Below, one piece after another: positions 1-11,274 of a stretch of 64,000 nt of DNA. Every line of letters starts with the position of its first letter. The first letter of the stretch is position 1. The stretch spans positions 56,028,609 to 56,092,608 of the forward strand of contig OW121854.1 of assembly GCA_933228895.1 (NCBI GenBank), read 5' to 3'. The notes under the pieces were generated by a model that was not told where the DNA came from, ran no database searches, and saw only the letters and a program-made list of their open reading frames with translations. Source of the stretch: Platycnemis pennipes (taxonomy: Eukaryota > Arthropoda > Insecta > Odonata > Platycnemididae). The position numbers and the translations under genes are program-made.

Positions 1-755
1 CGGAAGCTGGTATGTAGGTACTGTCATTCCCTGAGGCACTGCTACTGTAGCGTTTCCCGAATGAAATAAATACTTCATGAGAAACGCTTGTCCAAGGGAC
101 AAAATTCTTTCTAAGTTCAGGTGAGCAGGATGAGGTCAAATAGAACAAGAAACAAAAATTTATGAATCTAACTATACCAAACAATGTACTTCAACAAATA
201 GACAAAGCAAGCACAAACCAACAATTGAAATATTTTACCATTCAGGGAAATCCCTAAAAACTAGGAACAATAGAGAGTAGCCACTAGGACACCCTCAAAA
301 ATGACGAAGTCTCAGAAAACTGACTCAAGACCAGTGCACACACTCAGCAAGTGAGCTCCTTGCCGTCTCTACTCAAACAGAGGTCGTGAGAGGGAGGTTT
401 TTTCTGGCATAAGGAGGGGATGTTTTCGGCAAGGTCAAAGGTGAAATGGGGATTAACGTGGAAATAGTTTATAGGTAGATTTTGAGGGGAGGCAAAATGG
501 TATGGGTAAAGTGGGTGAGGTGGAAGTTTATCGTCGGAGCATAAGGAACTCTTTTCTGACTCTGGCGGGAGCACACCAAATGATGGTCAAACTTCTGCTC
601 TTCATCCACATTCAGGGGGTTATATCAGTAGTCGCGAGCAATTACAGTAAGTCGACGACTTACTTTAATTGCTCGTTTTTAGCATTTAAATCGTAAATAC
701 CTTGGTAGGAAATGTTTACGCAGCATATTGTTAACTAATAATTCTTGTCCACATA
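1..755. other. No gene recognised; left flank
   Basis: AT-rich sequence with only short open frames (for example 344-574 minus and 502-696 plus) that show no family motif and no matched splice sites. The missing 3' exons of WRAP53 should lie to the left of its fourth exon, but I found no further WD40 coding sequence here, so they probably lie beyond the window edge. Confidence 0.5.
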
Positions 756-932
756 GGAATTCTTTCAGCAATAGTATTTTCAGAAAGAGCCTTCAGTACT
801 GCTGGAGATTTGGTTGATAAAAAAAGAAATCCATTAGATCCTGACCGAGTGGAAATGCTGCATTTTCTAAACAAAAATTGTAATCTGTTTTCATTGAATT
901 TTCAATATTATTTAAGAAAAATTAAACTTTGA
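756..932 (+). pseudogene. hAT transposase C-terminal remnant
   Basis: A 58-codon open stretch follows an acceptor-like CACATAG and ends at TGA 930-932. It reads FSERAFSTAGDLVDKKRNPL followed by VEMLHFLNKN. This is the hAT C-terminal dimerisation signature (SERxFSxAG, KRNxLxPxxVExLxFLNKN). The rest of the transposase is not visible, so this is a fossil fragment rather than a working gene. Confidence 0.75.
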
Positions 933-1220
933 GATACTTTTGAAATTACCCATTCTTTACATTTGTCCTTGAACATGTACCTAATTTCAGTGAGTGGGGA
1001 CTATATGACCATTATTCATTTATTATTTACTTTTAGGAATAAGATTCAGCTTCGATTGGATTTAATTAGAGAATTGACGAGAAAGGACACATTATTTAAT
1101 AATTCACAGATAAAAGAAAGATTTGAATTTAATGAAATTGAGGAGGATTAGGATTTGGATTCAATAAAAAAACAGGATTCAGATTCGATCAAATTTTAGA
1201 TTCGCCCCATCACTATTTTC

Positions 1221-1607
1221 CAGGGATGGGTGACCTTTTTCAGAGCGGTGCCAAAATCAGTAGAAATTCCAGAACAAAAATTTTCCTACATGCTACCTAT
1301 TTTTTAAAACATTTGACACATTGATTTTTTTTATCTCTGCATAAGTTGGAAAACTGACTTTGAAAAAATATGATTTTAAATTCCTGCAGTATACCTTTTG
1401 AGTTTGCCAGAATAGCATTGTCATCTAAATCGTCAGCTAACCTGCTAATTAGGCCTTGTACATCAGCATTTAAAAATTAAGAGTTGTATAATGACTCTGA
1501 TAGAATTAGCAGTTGCTAAAAATTAGCTTCTCTTTCCTACAGTTAATTTGGGTTAGCAGTAGCTGTTAGCAAGTGCTATTAGGAAATAGCAGTTTTGCCC
1601 ATCCCTG
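1221..1607. mobile_element. MITE with CAGGGATGGG termini
   Basis: A 387-bp element is bounded by a perfect 10-bp inverted repeat: CAGGGATGGG at 1221 and CCCATCCCTG ending at 1607. It has no coding capacity and contains short repeats of the TTAGCAGTTGCTAA type. The termini resemble hAT MITEs, but no 8-bp target duplication is clear, so the superfamily is uncertain. Confidence 0.6.
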
Positions 1608-2377
1608 ATCTCTGGGCAATTCCATGAGTTTGGAAGTCCTCAAAGACAAGTTAGTGGATGATCACAGGATTCAGCAGACAGTCCAAGAGCTTTAGCATCT
1701 CAACCTGAAGGAGCAGCAGTAGCAGAGAGAAGTTGTGGAGGAACTTTCTTCAGGGGAAGATAAGTGATCATTGGAAACATTCACACTGCAGAAACTAATG
1801 ATATTTTCTGGCTGTTAAAAAACTAAGGAGTTCAAATTATGAGGCTTCAGGCATGACTGAGTGGAAATGGAACGTAACTGCACTTGAATATTGAGCTACT
1901 TCCACATAGATAATATTTATTCTGACCAGGTTTCACTTTTTTACTGCGACTGACATTCAATTTTTTCCCTGAAGATGCTGTAAAAAGTGACACCAGGTCA
2001 CAATGAATGTTATCTCTGTGGAAGTTGCTCATTATTCAAGTGCAACCAAGGTAGTCATTGAAAATTGGCAGTCTAATACATCCCTTGTAAAGAGGAGTAC
2101 CAACTTGTTTAATGACAACATCATTGCAAATTTTAGAAAAGTTCATTAAGGTCACTAATACAAACCACGTAGGAAAATTTGTTCTCAGACAACAACAACC
2201 TGTGACCATAAGCCCTCTACCAGCATGTTTCCTTCAAGAGAATGCATCATCCTAAGTAGCGCACAGGAGAGACAGAATGGCACTGGTGGAGACACAAGAG
2301 TGAGGGGGGTCTTACAATTATACCTTAATTGAATGGATTTTTAGCGTCTCAGCACGGAATGAAACGCTATTTTCTCC
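1608..2377. other. Unique left flank of the tandem repeat
   Basis: At 1621-1790 the plus strand reads like a decayed coiled-coil coding piece (SLEVLKDKLVDDHRIQQTVQ, then in-frame stops). Its origin is unknown. Nothing else is recognised up to the repeat boundary at 2378. Confidence 0.35.
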
Positions 2378-2820
2378 TTGCAGATAGCTGTTTTTTATTG
2401 AGCTCCTCCTACAAGATTGTCTCTCTCTTTTTCTTTCATCAACAACACATCATGGTAACCAACATGGGTATTGTTGCCTGGTTGGTATGTAGATGAATAA
2501 AATAATAATAATAATTGATAATAAATAATAATAATATAATGAATTAATGCATAATGAATGGGTGGCTTATAAATGACTATGAAGAGTAAGATGATTATTT
2601 TCCAATGTGGCTGTTGTGGCTGAGTATCGCCACAGATTCATGAATCTAGCGATGAATAAAACCACCATGATGAGTAAATTTCATGATTTTAAAGACTCCA
2701 GCTTGTCCTCTGTTCTTTCCTCAAATCCATCTTTGGCAAAAAGTAATTTATTATTACACTGATATCAACAACACTACCTTCTTAATACATAAACTTGAGA
2801 CAGTTTCACTATTTCTTTAC

Positions 2821-2957
2821 CTTTTAGAATTCTTTTCTCAGAAATTCCTCCGGGTCTACTGGTGTCAAACACCCTAATCATGTTTTTAAAACCACTGTAA
2901 ATTTTTTCTCCAGTGTGGTTGAAAGTAATACTGTATGCAGATTCTACTTCATCCAAA
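2821..2957 (-). CDS. WRAP53: WRAP53 exon 4
   Basis: Acceptor CTGTTTCAG/TTTGGA and donor AAAAG/GTAAAG. Encodes LDEVESAYSITFNHTGEKIY and IRVFDTSRPGG, matching the human block that contains VRVFSTARPG. The tandem-repeat boundary lies 443 bp downstream of this exon. Confidence 0.83.
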
Positions 2958-5900
2958 CTGAAACAGAAAATTATATGTTTTAAGAGAACTTGATTTGGAC
3001 CAAATATTTTGTATTTAGATCAAAAGACTCTTAAACTTACTGATTTATAGGAATGTAGCTGCCAGATAGAAATCCTGTGTATGCATTCCACAGGTGAATA
3101 GGGTTTCCTTTACTGGTACTAATTAGACTAAATAAAAGGAAATAGTAAGCATATTTTATCATAAAAGAAAATTTTAGGTCATATCTTAGGTAATAGCAAA
3201 AAACATTCCAATCATGAACTTCAATGAGGTGTACACAGGTTGCCAACCCAATGAACACCATATGCAATAATGTTTGCGGCTGAGAATTAAGACACTGAGT
3301 GCATCCACCAGGTTATGGATGTTGGGTCGACCTATATACATTGACATTAGCTGTGATATAAGTGAGTTTACTCCTTGAATAAGCACTCTTGGACAAAAAG
3401 TTATTGCATTCCGAGGTGGTATTGGTTTACACCTGGGTAAGGTAGGCCTACTAAATAATACAAAAACCTCTGATGATGCTGTTATTTGGCGATGGGAGGC
3501 CACAAACAATTAAGCATCTCATCACCTCGAATAGGGGGCAGCAACTCTTTTTCCTATGACTGAAGGTGGAGACCACAGTGGTCGGTACAGCAACTCATTT
3601 CACTACAGGCATGGTAACATTTACTGAGGTACTGTGATATGGAAGGCAAGGGGAAACCTCCACATTTTTATCATGAGGAGTCAGCTACTTCACTCTTTTT
3701 CCATCAATACATGATGCAACTCTCTAGAGTAAAATACGCTGGAGGTAAAATAGTGATCCACTTGGAACTCCAGGTGGGAACTACTCGAGAGAGTAGTCTA
3801 GCGTGATGCAAATTTTAGAGTAGGAATAAGAAATGAGAGATAGCTTTGGACCTGCGTAAGACTTGAGAACCTTAAGGTGGAAATGTGAAAAGTGGACCTC
3901 AACATCATAGGAATCAGCAAAATTAAGTGCCCCAAAGAAGGAGACTTTTAAAGTGGAAGCTACAGGATTCTTCACACCGGATCACTGAATGGCAATGATG
4001 GAGTACACATAATTCTCAGGAAGAGTCCCAGATTGTGTGTGAAGAAATGCCTGCAGTACTATGAAAGAATTATAATGGTGAATATTGAGACCAAGCCCAC
4101 ATATACCCTTGCAGTACAAGTTTACATGCCTACTTTGAACTGTGAAAATAAAGAAGTAGAAGGCATCTTTCAGGATATTATGGAAGTCATAAATAAAGAA
4201 AGAGAGGAAGAAAACTTAATTACTTTTGGAAATCGTACGTAACCATCGGTGAAGGTCAAGAAGGAAGAATAACTGGAAAATATGGCTTGGAAAATGGATA
4301 CGAGAGATGAGAAAGACTTATAGAAGTCTTCACACAACACACGTTAGTGGTGGCAAATCCAGTGTTTGAAAACCACCAATGGAGAAGATTTACCTGGAAA
4401 ATGCCAGGAGACAAAAGAAGATTTCAAATAGACTGATTTAGTGAAGCAGTGATTTAGGAACCAGGCGAAGGACTTTAAAAGCTACCCTGGGGCAGATATT
4501 GACAGCAGCCACTATTACTGATGAAATACATTGACAGTGACCATAATTTAGTGATGATGAAATTCCATCTAAAATTTAAGAAATTGAAAAAAACAGAGAA
4601 GAATATATGACAAGTAGAAAAATTGAAGGAGACTCAGCATAAGCTGGCCTTTCAAAATGTAGTGGGAAAAAACATATGAGAGGACCTGACTGACCCATCA
4701 GTGGAAGAACATTGGGAAAATATTAAATTTGGACTACAGGAAGCTGTAAAATAAGTTCTAGGAAGAAGAAAAGTTGTCCAGAAGATGCCATGAATTATGG
4801 AAGAAGGCTTAGACCCGATTGAAGAAAGTACAATAATGCAAAAGCTGAAGGACAACTTTGCTACAAATGAACAAGGAATGAAATACGTCGCAAAGCCAGG
4901 AAAGATACAAAATGTAGATGAAGGATCTATGTGAATATGCATGAAACAAACTTGCACTTGGAAAGATAGAAGCAGACTATAGAATTATGAGGAACCACTT
5001 CATTCAAGGAACGAAGTGCAAGATGCAATGCCATAAAGAACAACAATAAAGAGCTTTTGATTGAAAATTAAGACAAAATGAAGATGGAAAGAATATCTTG
5101 AAGAGTTATGCAATGGAAAATGTTGCAGCACGAAAGTAGTTGAAGAGGAAAGTGAATTTGAAATGGATGATATGGAAGCTTCAATCTTAAGATTAGAATT
5201 CGACACAGCAGTAAGGGACCTGTAGATGAATAAGACTTCTGGAATTGACGATATTCCCGCTGAGCTAATAAAAAATGCAGAAGAAAAGACATTGACTGTT
5301 TTATACAAAACCAATTGCAAATTGTGCTCAACAGGAGAGATACCCAGGGACTTTAAGAAAAACATCATCATTCCTGTTCCCAAAAAGAAGAGACTGGAGA
5401 AATGCAAAACTTTTAGGACTATAAGCCTGACGATACATGCAGATATTGACAAGGATCCGCTAGAGGAGAATGGAATGAAAAGCAGAGGAGTTCCTGGATG
5501 AAGACCAATTTCCGCAGAAGATTCAGACATTGCAAGGGTGTAAGAGAAGCAATACTGGCCCTTAGGCTTATCATAGAGAAGAGAATCAAGAAGAATAAAC
5601 CGCAGTTCATTACATTAGTGGATTTAGAGAAGGCGTTTGATACCATGGATTGGAATTCTGAAAGGAATTGGAGTGTCCGACAATGACCAAAGAATTATCC
5701 ACAGTTTGTATAAAAACCAAGTAGCTGTGATGAAATCTGGACCCAACTGTGAAGGAGCAAGAATACGGAAAGGAGTAAAGGCCGCATTACATGATACAAT
5801 TTTTCGTACAATTTCTTGTACAACCTCTTGCATGAGGAAATTGTACCGTGTAAAGCGGCAAATTGTACGAAAACTTGTGCGAATGTCTGAATGGGAAATA

Positions 5901-8290
5901 GAACGTGTTCTAATTCCATTCAGACAAACATACAATTTCGTTCAGTCTATACAAGAGTTTGTACAAGAAATTGTGCAAGAAATTGTATCGTGTAAAGCGG
6001 CCTTAAGACAAGTCTGAGCACAGTCTCCATAATTTTTAATGTTTACATCGAAGGGGCTATCAATGAAATCAAAGAGGTCTTCTGGAGTGACTATATATGG
6101 AGAAAAAAATAAGCATGCTGCGATTCGCTGATGACATATCTCTCATAGCACAGACAGATTTGAATAAGATTCTAGTTACCATGGAAAGGACAATGGCCAG
6201 ATATCAGCTGAATATAAATAAGTAGAAGACTAAGATATTGGTGTGCAGCAAGAAAGAAGAGGCCAAAACTAACATCAAACTAGGAAAACGAAAAATTGAA
6301 GACGTGAAACAGTTCTGTTGCCTACGAAGCCAAATAACCTGGAATCGACAAAACAAGAAAGAAATAGTCGGCAGAATAGCCCTGGCAAAGATGGCATTCT
6401 ACCAAAAGAAGAATTTAATTACAGCTGGGAATAAAAGTGTGGAAGTAGAGAAACACTTCATCATAATGTACATCTGGAGCATGTTTCTTTAGGGCAGTGA
6501 GGCACGGATGATGACAATAGTGGAGAAGAGAAGGGTTGAAGCATTCTAAACCTGGTGCTACAAAAGAATGATGAAGATAAAATGGATTAACCGCCAGTGA
6601 GTAGTGAAGAAGTTCTAAGAAAAGTGGGAGAAGTCTTCTGAAAACCACAAGAAGAAGACGGGTCAATGTAATCGGCCACTTTATGAGACATGATGGCTTG
6701 ATGATGGCAATCATTGAAGGCCAAGTGAATGGGATGAATTGCAAAGAGGGCCTCATATAAGTTCCAAGGAACAAGTGATGACGGATATGAAAGAAAAGAA
6801 ATACATAAATATGAAGAGATTAGCTGACAGGAAAATTGAGTGGAGAGATGCGTCAAATCAATGCCAGGATTATTGACTGATGATGATGCAATAATGGGAG
6901 CTAGGTATGTCCACAAATAGTAATTTAAAGCAGTAGCATTATAAATACCCAAAAACGATCATTTAGTAAAAAAAGGGAATAGGAATAAAAGGATCGTGGT
7001 AAATAGGGAACCAATTAATATATATTCCATGTAGATGGCATTACCATCATGGATGAGAATGAAGAAAATTAACAAAGAATTGTATGGGGTGGATTGAGAC
7101 ATATAAAAATATGCAAGTTCAGAGTGATAAAATGAAAATTTTAGAGCAAAGAAGAGAGAATCTGGAGGCAAATGTTGAGCTGTAAGTATAGAGCCAGTGG
7201 AATATCCAGGTGCCTAAATGGCTGCATTAATTTGTGAGATGAAGTTTTCTGCTGCATAATAATCATTAAAAAAATAATTACATGCGTTTACTCAATTATC
7301 CCATTCTTTATAGGATCAACTTGATCTAGCCCTGGTGAAAATAAACAGTGACAGACAGTGTGACAACAATGTGTATCACACTGTGCAAGTGTATTAGTCA
7401 CAGTGTATGTACACTGTGCGCACAGTGTGCTCCCTTCAAAGCGTGATGGACAGTGTGCAGAACACTGTACATGGGTATTAGTCACAGTGTCCTCACACTG
7501 TGAACACACTGTACCGTCACAGTGTCTGTCATGCTTTCTGCACGCTTTTGAGTCCCAATTTACGCTTTTGTCACGGTGTATGCACACTGTAATCACACTC
7601 TTGTCACATTCTAAGCACACTGTGTTCACGCTTCAGTCACGGTTTACTTTCACCAGGGAGGACTTTCTCGTTGGAACACTGGATCTATATTAATAGTTAG
7701 ACAACAACAAAAGAAAGAGCCCCAGATATGGGTTATTTACCAACAGGTTTCGGGGTACCAAGAAGACATAGGGGGGTACCAACAGTTATCATATATTAAA
7801 TCTCCTTCTTTCATCTTAAGTACAGCTTTCATTTCCGAAAGTGTTTCATTTTCCCACGTCGCCTTGCAATGCAATTCCAGGGGAAGGTTAAAAATTCTCA
7901 GGCAATTATCAGCGCTACTTGTCAGCAAACAAGTTCCATCGGGTGCCCTAAAATATTCAAACGGACAATGTTTTAATCAGCAGGAAGCAAGGCACTGATC
8001 ATACTCCAAAATAACTATTAGGACGTAAAATAAATACAGCACCATTTACAGCCTTTTGTGTAGTTATCACTTTTCTTCGAAGAGTACTCATCAAAGGCTC
8101 CGGTTATGTGTGTCGAACACTTGTCAAAGCCATACGAAGGCCAGGTGATTTCTGCTTCAACCCCTGTACTTAAATCCTCGGCGGACACTTCAACATTTTG
8201 ACTATTCACCTTCTCATCTTCAGCCTCACCTTGGCTAATAACGGTGGTTTCATCTTTACTTTCCCCTTCGCTCATAATGTCGCTATTCAT
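2821..8290 (-). CDS. WRAP53: WRAP53/TCAB1 WD40 protein, 5' exons (3' part off window)
   Basis: The family binds the CAB box of scaRNAs and telomerase RNA and carries them to Cajal bodies. Four minus-strand exons join in phase: 8043-8290 (ATG at 8290), 7741-7947, 3041-3127 and 2821-2957, about 226 residues of a protein that is about 550 residues in vertebrates. Diagnostic stretches are GCKWAPDGTCLLTSSADN across exons 1/2, EGDLIYDNCWYP in exon 2, GNPIHLWNAYTG in exon 3 and HLDEVESAYSITF across exons 3/4. These align block by block with human WRAP53 as I recall it (GCKWAPDGSC, GDTIYDYCWY, NPIHIWDAFTG, HLDELTAAHS). The N-terminus before the first WD blade is short and acidic. Exon 4 ends at donor AAAG/GTAAAG in phase 1 and later exons are not in view. 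Intron 2 (4.6 kb) is filled with an RTE LINE and a MITE. Because copy A continues leftward, this is the copy that can be intact. Confidence 0.88.
3041..3127 (-). CDS. WRAP53: WRAP53 exon 3
   Basis: Acceptor TATTTAG/TCTAAT and donor AATCA/GTAAGT. Encodes LISTSKGNPIHLWNAYTGFL, the second WD blade. Confidence 0.83.
3850..6895 (+). pseudogene. RTE-like non-LTR retrotransposon, decayed
   Basis: A full-length-looking but stop-riddled LINE inside WRAP53 intron 2. In order it shows endonuclease remnants (4033-4600, with TLAVQVYMPTLNCENKE, then ENHQWRRFTWKMPG and a DSDHNLVMMKF-like stretch), RT block NKTSGIDDIPAELIK (5226 on), EAILALRLIIEKRIKKNKPQ and DLEKAFDTMDW (5500-5660), the catalytic-box remnant LRFADDISLIA near 6120-6150, and a thumb/C-terminal region to 6490. 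The 3' tail (about 6740-6895) contains GAAGAGATTAGCTGACAGG and recurs elsewhere in the window. Endonuclease-then-RT order and tail style fit an RTE-type element; the clade is inferred. Many in-frame stops mean it is dead. Confidence 0.75.
5779..6003. mobile_element. 225-bp MITE, 3-bp TAA target duplication
   Basis: Inserted in the RT region of the LINE. The ends are AGGCCGC and GCGGCCT, extending as longer imperfect inverted repeats built from ACAATTTCTTGTACAA-like words. TAA flanks both sides (5776-5778 and 6004-6006). Removing the element and one TAA restores a GGAGTAAGACAAG reading of the RT (GVRQ). A 3-bp TWA-type duplication points to PIF/Harbinger-type mobilisation. Confidence 0.8.
7330..7658. 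mobile_element. Small CCCTGGTGAAA-ended element with CACTGTG word array
   Basis: Inverted termini CCCTGGTGAAAATAAAC and GTTTACTTTCACCAGGG (one mismatch). AG flanks both ends (7328-7329 and 7659-7660), compatible with a 2-bp target duplication. The interior is packed with CAGTGT and ACACTG words, at least a dozen in both orientations. There is no coding capacity; open frames here are low-complexity by-products. The termini match the larger element at 32941-38820. Confidence 0.7.
7741..7947 (-). CDS. WRAP53: WRAP53 exon 2
   Basis: Acceptor ATTTTAG/GGCACC and donor TGTTG/GTAAAT. Encodes APDGTCLLTSSADNCLRIF and EGDLIYDNCWYPPM, both strongly conserved family blocks. The terminal TG joins T of exon 3 to make Cys. 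Confidence 0.85.
8043..8290 (-). CDS. WRAP53: WRAP53 exon 1
   Basis: Encodes the acidic N-terminus (MNSDIMSEGESKDE at its start) and the beginning of the first WD blade (TKGCKW). It ends in phase 2 at AAATG/GTGCTG. The start is the first ATG upstream of the conserved block in an open frame. Confidence 0.82.
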
Positions 8291-8809
8291 GAGTTAATTC
8301 GCCAAATCTATTAAGCCAGGATCAAAACAATTTTGATTGAAATGTTTTCATAAAACTACGCCACTTCTTGGGAGAACGGTAAAGGATGGCAACTATGACA
8401 AAAAACATACGAAATTAAAAAAAAAATGAAAGCGCAAATTGAAATTTACCCGCCAAAATCTTTGTTTAGTAGGTACTTCATGAGTAGGTACTCTAGAAAC
8501 AGTAGAAACAGAGACTATTTTGAATAATGGTGTTACATTCATGGTCAAATCGTTAATGCAGTAATTGTGCATGTGGCTAAAGGAAACGATACGACGGTGC
8601 AGTGGCATTATGGTTTGAATCGTAGTGGAGAATATAAACATTGTGGTTAATTTCATTTGAATGAACATTTTATACTTTATTTTTAACTTGATATCTGTGT
8701 TTTGTGGATATTCGTATGAGTGTTATTTGTGGTCTTGTGCGAATTGAAGTGATAAAATCAGATTAGAGTAGGTCACTGAGGTAGAATTTCTACAGCAGTG
8801 AGCTCTATC
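8291..8809. promoter_or_regulatory. Shared WRAP53/BARD1 head-to-head promoter region (copy A)
   Basis: 519 bp separate the divergent start codons of WRAP53 (8290, minus) and BARD1 (8810, plus). No other gene fits between them, so both transcripts must start here or within the first exons. I see no convincing TATA box at the expected spacing for either side; that the promoter is bidirectional is inferred from layout. Confidence 0.6.
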
Positions 8810-9464
8810 ATGGCCGCGAAACAACCCGTGCAATGGCCTTTGACTTTAAAGGCCGTAAACGATCTTGAGAAAGATCTCTCCTGTAGCAAATGGTGAGTTT
8901 CATGTGTGTTGTAGCTTTGTGGTGGATTGTTGATGTGAACGTTGTAGGGGTGTTCACTGCGATGGACATTTCCATTCCCCTCTGTTGACTATTGGTAATT
9001 TTGTAAACGTCACATTTTATTTTCAGCTGTAAACTTGTGAGTAGCCCAAGAACCTTCAAGAACTGTCTTCACTTCTTTTGTCAGGCCTGTATCGGTAAAT
9101 GCTCAAGTTGTCCCGAATGCTTCGTTCCATCATCTGCAAAAGACATATACTATGATAAATTCATAGAAAACTTGGCCATGTATGTGATGAATTTAGAAAA
9201 ATCGCTTAGATGCCTTCAGGTGGAAAGTAAGGTGGACACCGGTGTCTCCAATTCCATGGAGAGTTTTTCTGGCGTGAAAAGAAAAGTCCGTGAATCCGTT
9301 GGGAAAGAAAAGACTCCTAATTTCAGCCCAGAAGAACTAAATCATGCACCTCAGAAGGAGATAGAGACGGAAGGTGATGTAGAAGCGGTTAAGGGATCGA
9401 AAAGGAAGCTTGGTCGACGCCGTAGTTTAAGTAGTAAAAAATGTTCCTTGGAATCCCCAATGAG

Positions 9465-10129
9465 GTAATTATGACATTCGATTTAATATAAGGAGTAGTA
9501 CGTAATACATGTAAATTTGTATGTGGTTATTGCCCAAAATTAAGGGAAACTTTGTCAGCAGTTGTTGCTATATGCGTCAATTGTTTCTATGTGTTTAAGA
9601 CTATATATCTTCCCTCATACCCATGAATGTCTGAGAGATGTCTCATTATAGCCTTGAATATCTCAGAGAGGTATTGATGAGTGCATGTCTCAGATAAATC
9701 TCCAATGCATCTGAAAGAAATGTTCAGAGACGTTTATAAGATGCGAGAAATATTTCTGCCTTTTGTGTGGCTGTTAACTTCTCAGGACTGAAATCAATTT
9801 AACGTGAGAGATTAGTAATAATGGGACTTTAAGGAGTTGGTTAGTTATTCAAAGCAGGTGACACAGCGTAGGTATTACCTACTATAGGTAGGAGAGAATT
9901 TTCGAGGTCATGGGGGAAGGGTGAAGGGGAACCCAGCATTGTCATTGGCATACGCTTAACGGAAGGTGCTTATGGGTGACAAAGTTAATCTGGAAGATGG
10001 AGTACTGAACTTGAAGTGCTCACTGCATACAAGTTAGGACAGGCTTTCCAATAAAAATTCTTGCAAATACTGGAAATGGATCCCAGCACAGGCACATAAG
10101 TTGACGGGTACATAAAGGGATGAGCTATT
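9465..10129. other. BARD1 intron 2, no gene seen
   Basis: Intron sequence with a loose run of TCTGAGA/TCTCAGA words at 9625-9740. No coding signal recognised. Identical at 26820-27484. Confidence 0.4.
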
Positions 10130-10860
10130 AAAAAAAACCATCCACTTCACTTGTATCAACATGCATACCGAAAGGGAATGTCCATGGAGACAACCCTCCA
10201 CAATCTTTCTAGCAGGATTGAGGGTGTGGTGGAACATAGAATGTACGGATTTGAGGCATTTCATGATGTCAAGGGGGCTTTTAACTACAAATCTTTTGAT
10301 CAAATCTGCATTGCTGTAAGAATTCTTACAGCAATGCCTTAAGGCATCATGCCTATATTATCATCTGGGTTAGGAACATGTTAGGACAAAGAACTGTTAA
10401 GGTTGTCTTGTGGGAGAGTTGGATGAAGGTAGCTGTGGCATGAGGCTGCCCTCAGGGAGGAATGTTATCTCCACTTTGGAATGTGGTAGTTGACAGTCTT
10501 CTTTCAAGATTGAATAAAAGGACAGGTGCATACACTCAAGGGTACACATATATAACCATCACTATAAAGTACCTGAATACCCATTTTACAATACAATCAA
10601 GAAGACTTCAAACCTGAAGATGCCTGTTGATATGCCGACAAAACTGTCATCTCGAAGATGAATTGACGTGGAGGACAACCGGAAAACCTAGCTGCGCCTA
10701 TTGCTCCACTCTTCGGAAGCCTCCATCAACATTTGCATTATTTAATTCACTTTTGTTAAGCCACAACATCTATGTAGCATCATCGTGGGTCAAGTTTTGG
10801 CCTCTACTGTATCAGAATGATTGGGAAATATGATGGTTAGGAATATTAAAATGTATTCAT
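10130..10860 (+). pseudogene. Non-LTR retrotransposon RT fragment
   Basis: Frames at 10151-10342 read YQHAYRKGMSMETTLHNLSS, then FHDVKGAFNYKSFDQI. A further frame near 10440 reads GCPQGGMLSPLWNVVVDSLL, the RT motif GCPQGGxLSPLLWN. This style belongs to RNase H-bearing jockey/I/R1-type LINEs. In-frame stops and missing flanks make it a fossil. Confidence 0.7.
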
Positions 10861-11274
10861 TCCATAATGGAAGAAGGCATCTGCAACACCCAGTTTGCAG
10901 TGTCAAAATGAATGGGAGCATTTTGATTACTCTAAAATCTCATGCTGTAGTGAAACAGCTAGGTAAATATTATCAAATTACAAAGTGAGCAGGGTACAGA
11001 ATCCCAATTTGCCATGAAATACATGCTCTGCTATGGATTCGATGAAACCATTTTTCCCTTCTATGCGTAGAGGACTACTGCGTATTTTTACATATAACAT
11101 ATTTATATCAGCTACTCAGCCATTTCTGAAAATTGTAGTAATCATGATAATGTTGTCGTTAAAATTTTTAATGATAACATTACTTTTGTAATGTTGCTCA
11201 TAAAATGTTTTTGTATGGCAATGTTGCCATTGGTGCACTCAATACTTTGCGGCGTAACTATGTGGAAATTCATG

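Noticed and set aside
1213..1615. 8-bp target duplication for the CAGGGATGGG MITE
   Set aside because: Flanks CTATTTTC and ATCTCTGG do not match, so hAT membership is not claimed.
2640..2740. Possible fifth WRAP53 exon on the minus strand
   Set aside because: A weak acceptor-like site precedes a short frame, but the residues do not match the next WD40 blade and a stop follows quickly.
3186..3509. 107-residue minus-strand open frame overlapping WRAP53 exon 3 surroundings
   Set aside because: Lies largely in intron, frame differs from the WD40 frame, no motif.
7288..7693. Overlapping Cys/His-rich open frames on both strands
   Set aside because: They are translations of the CACAGTGT word array; periodic Cys/His come from the repeat, not from a zinc finger protein.
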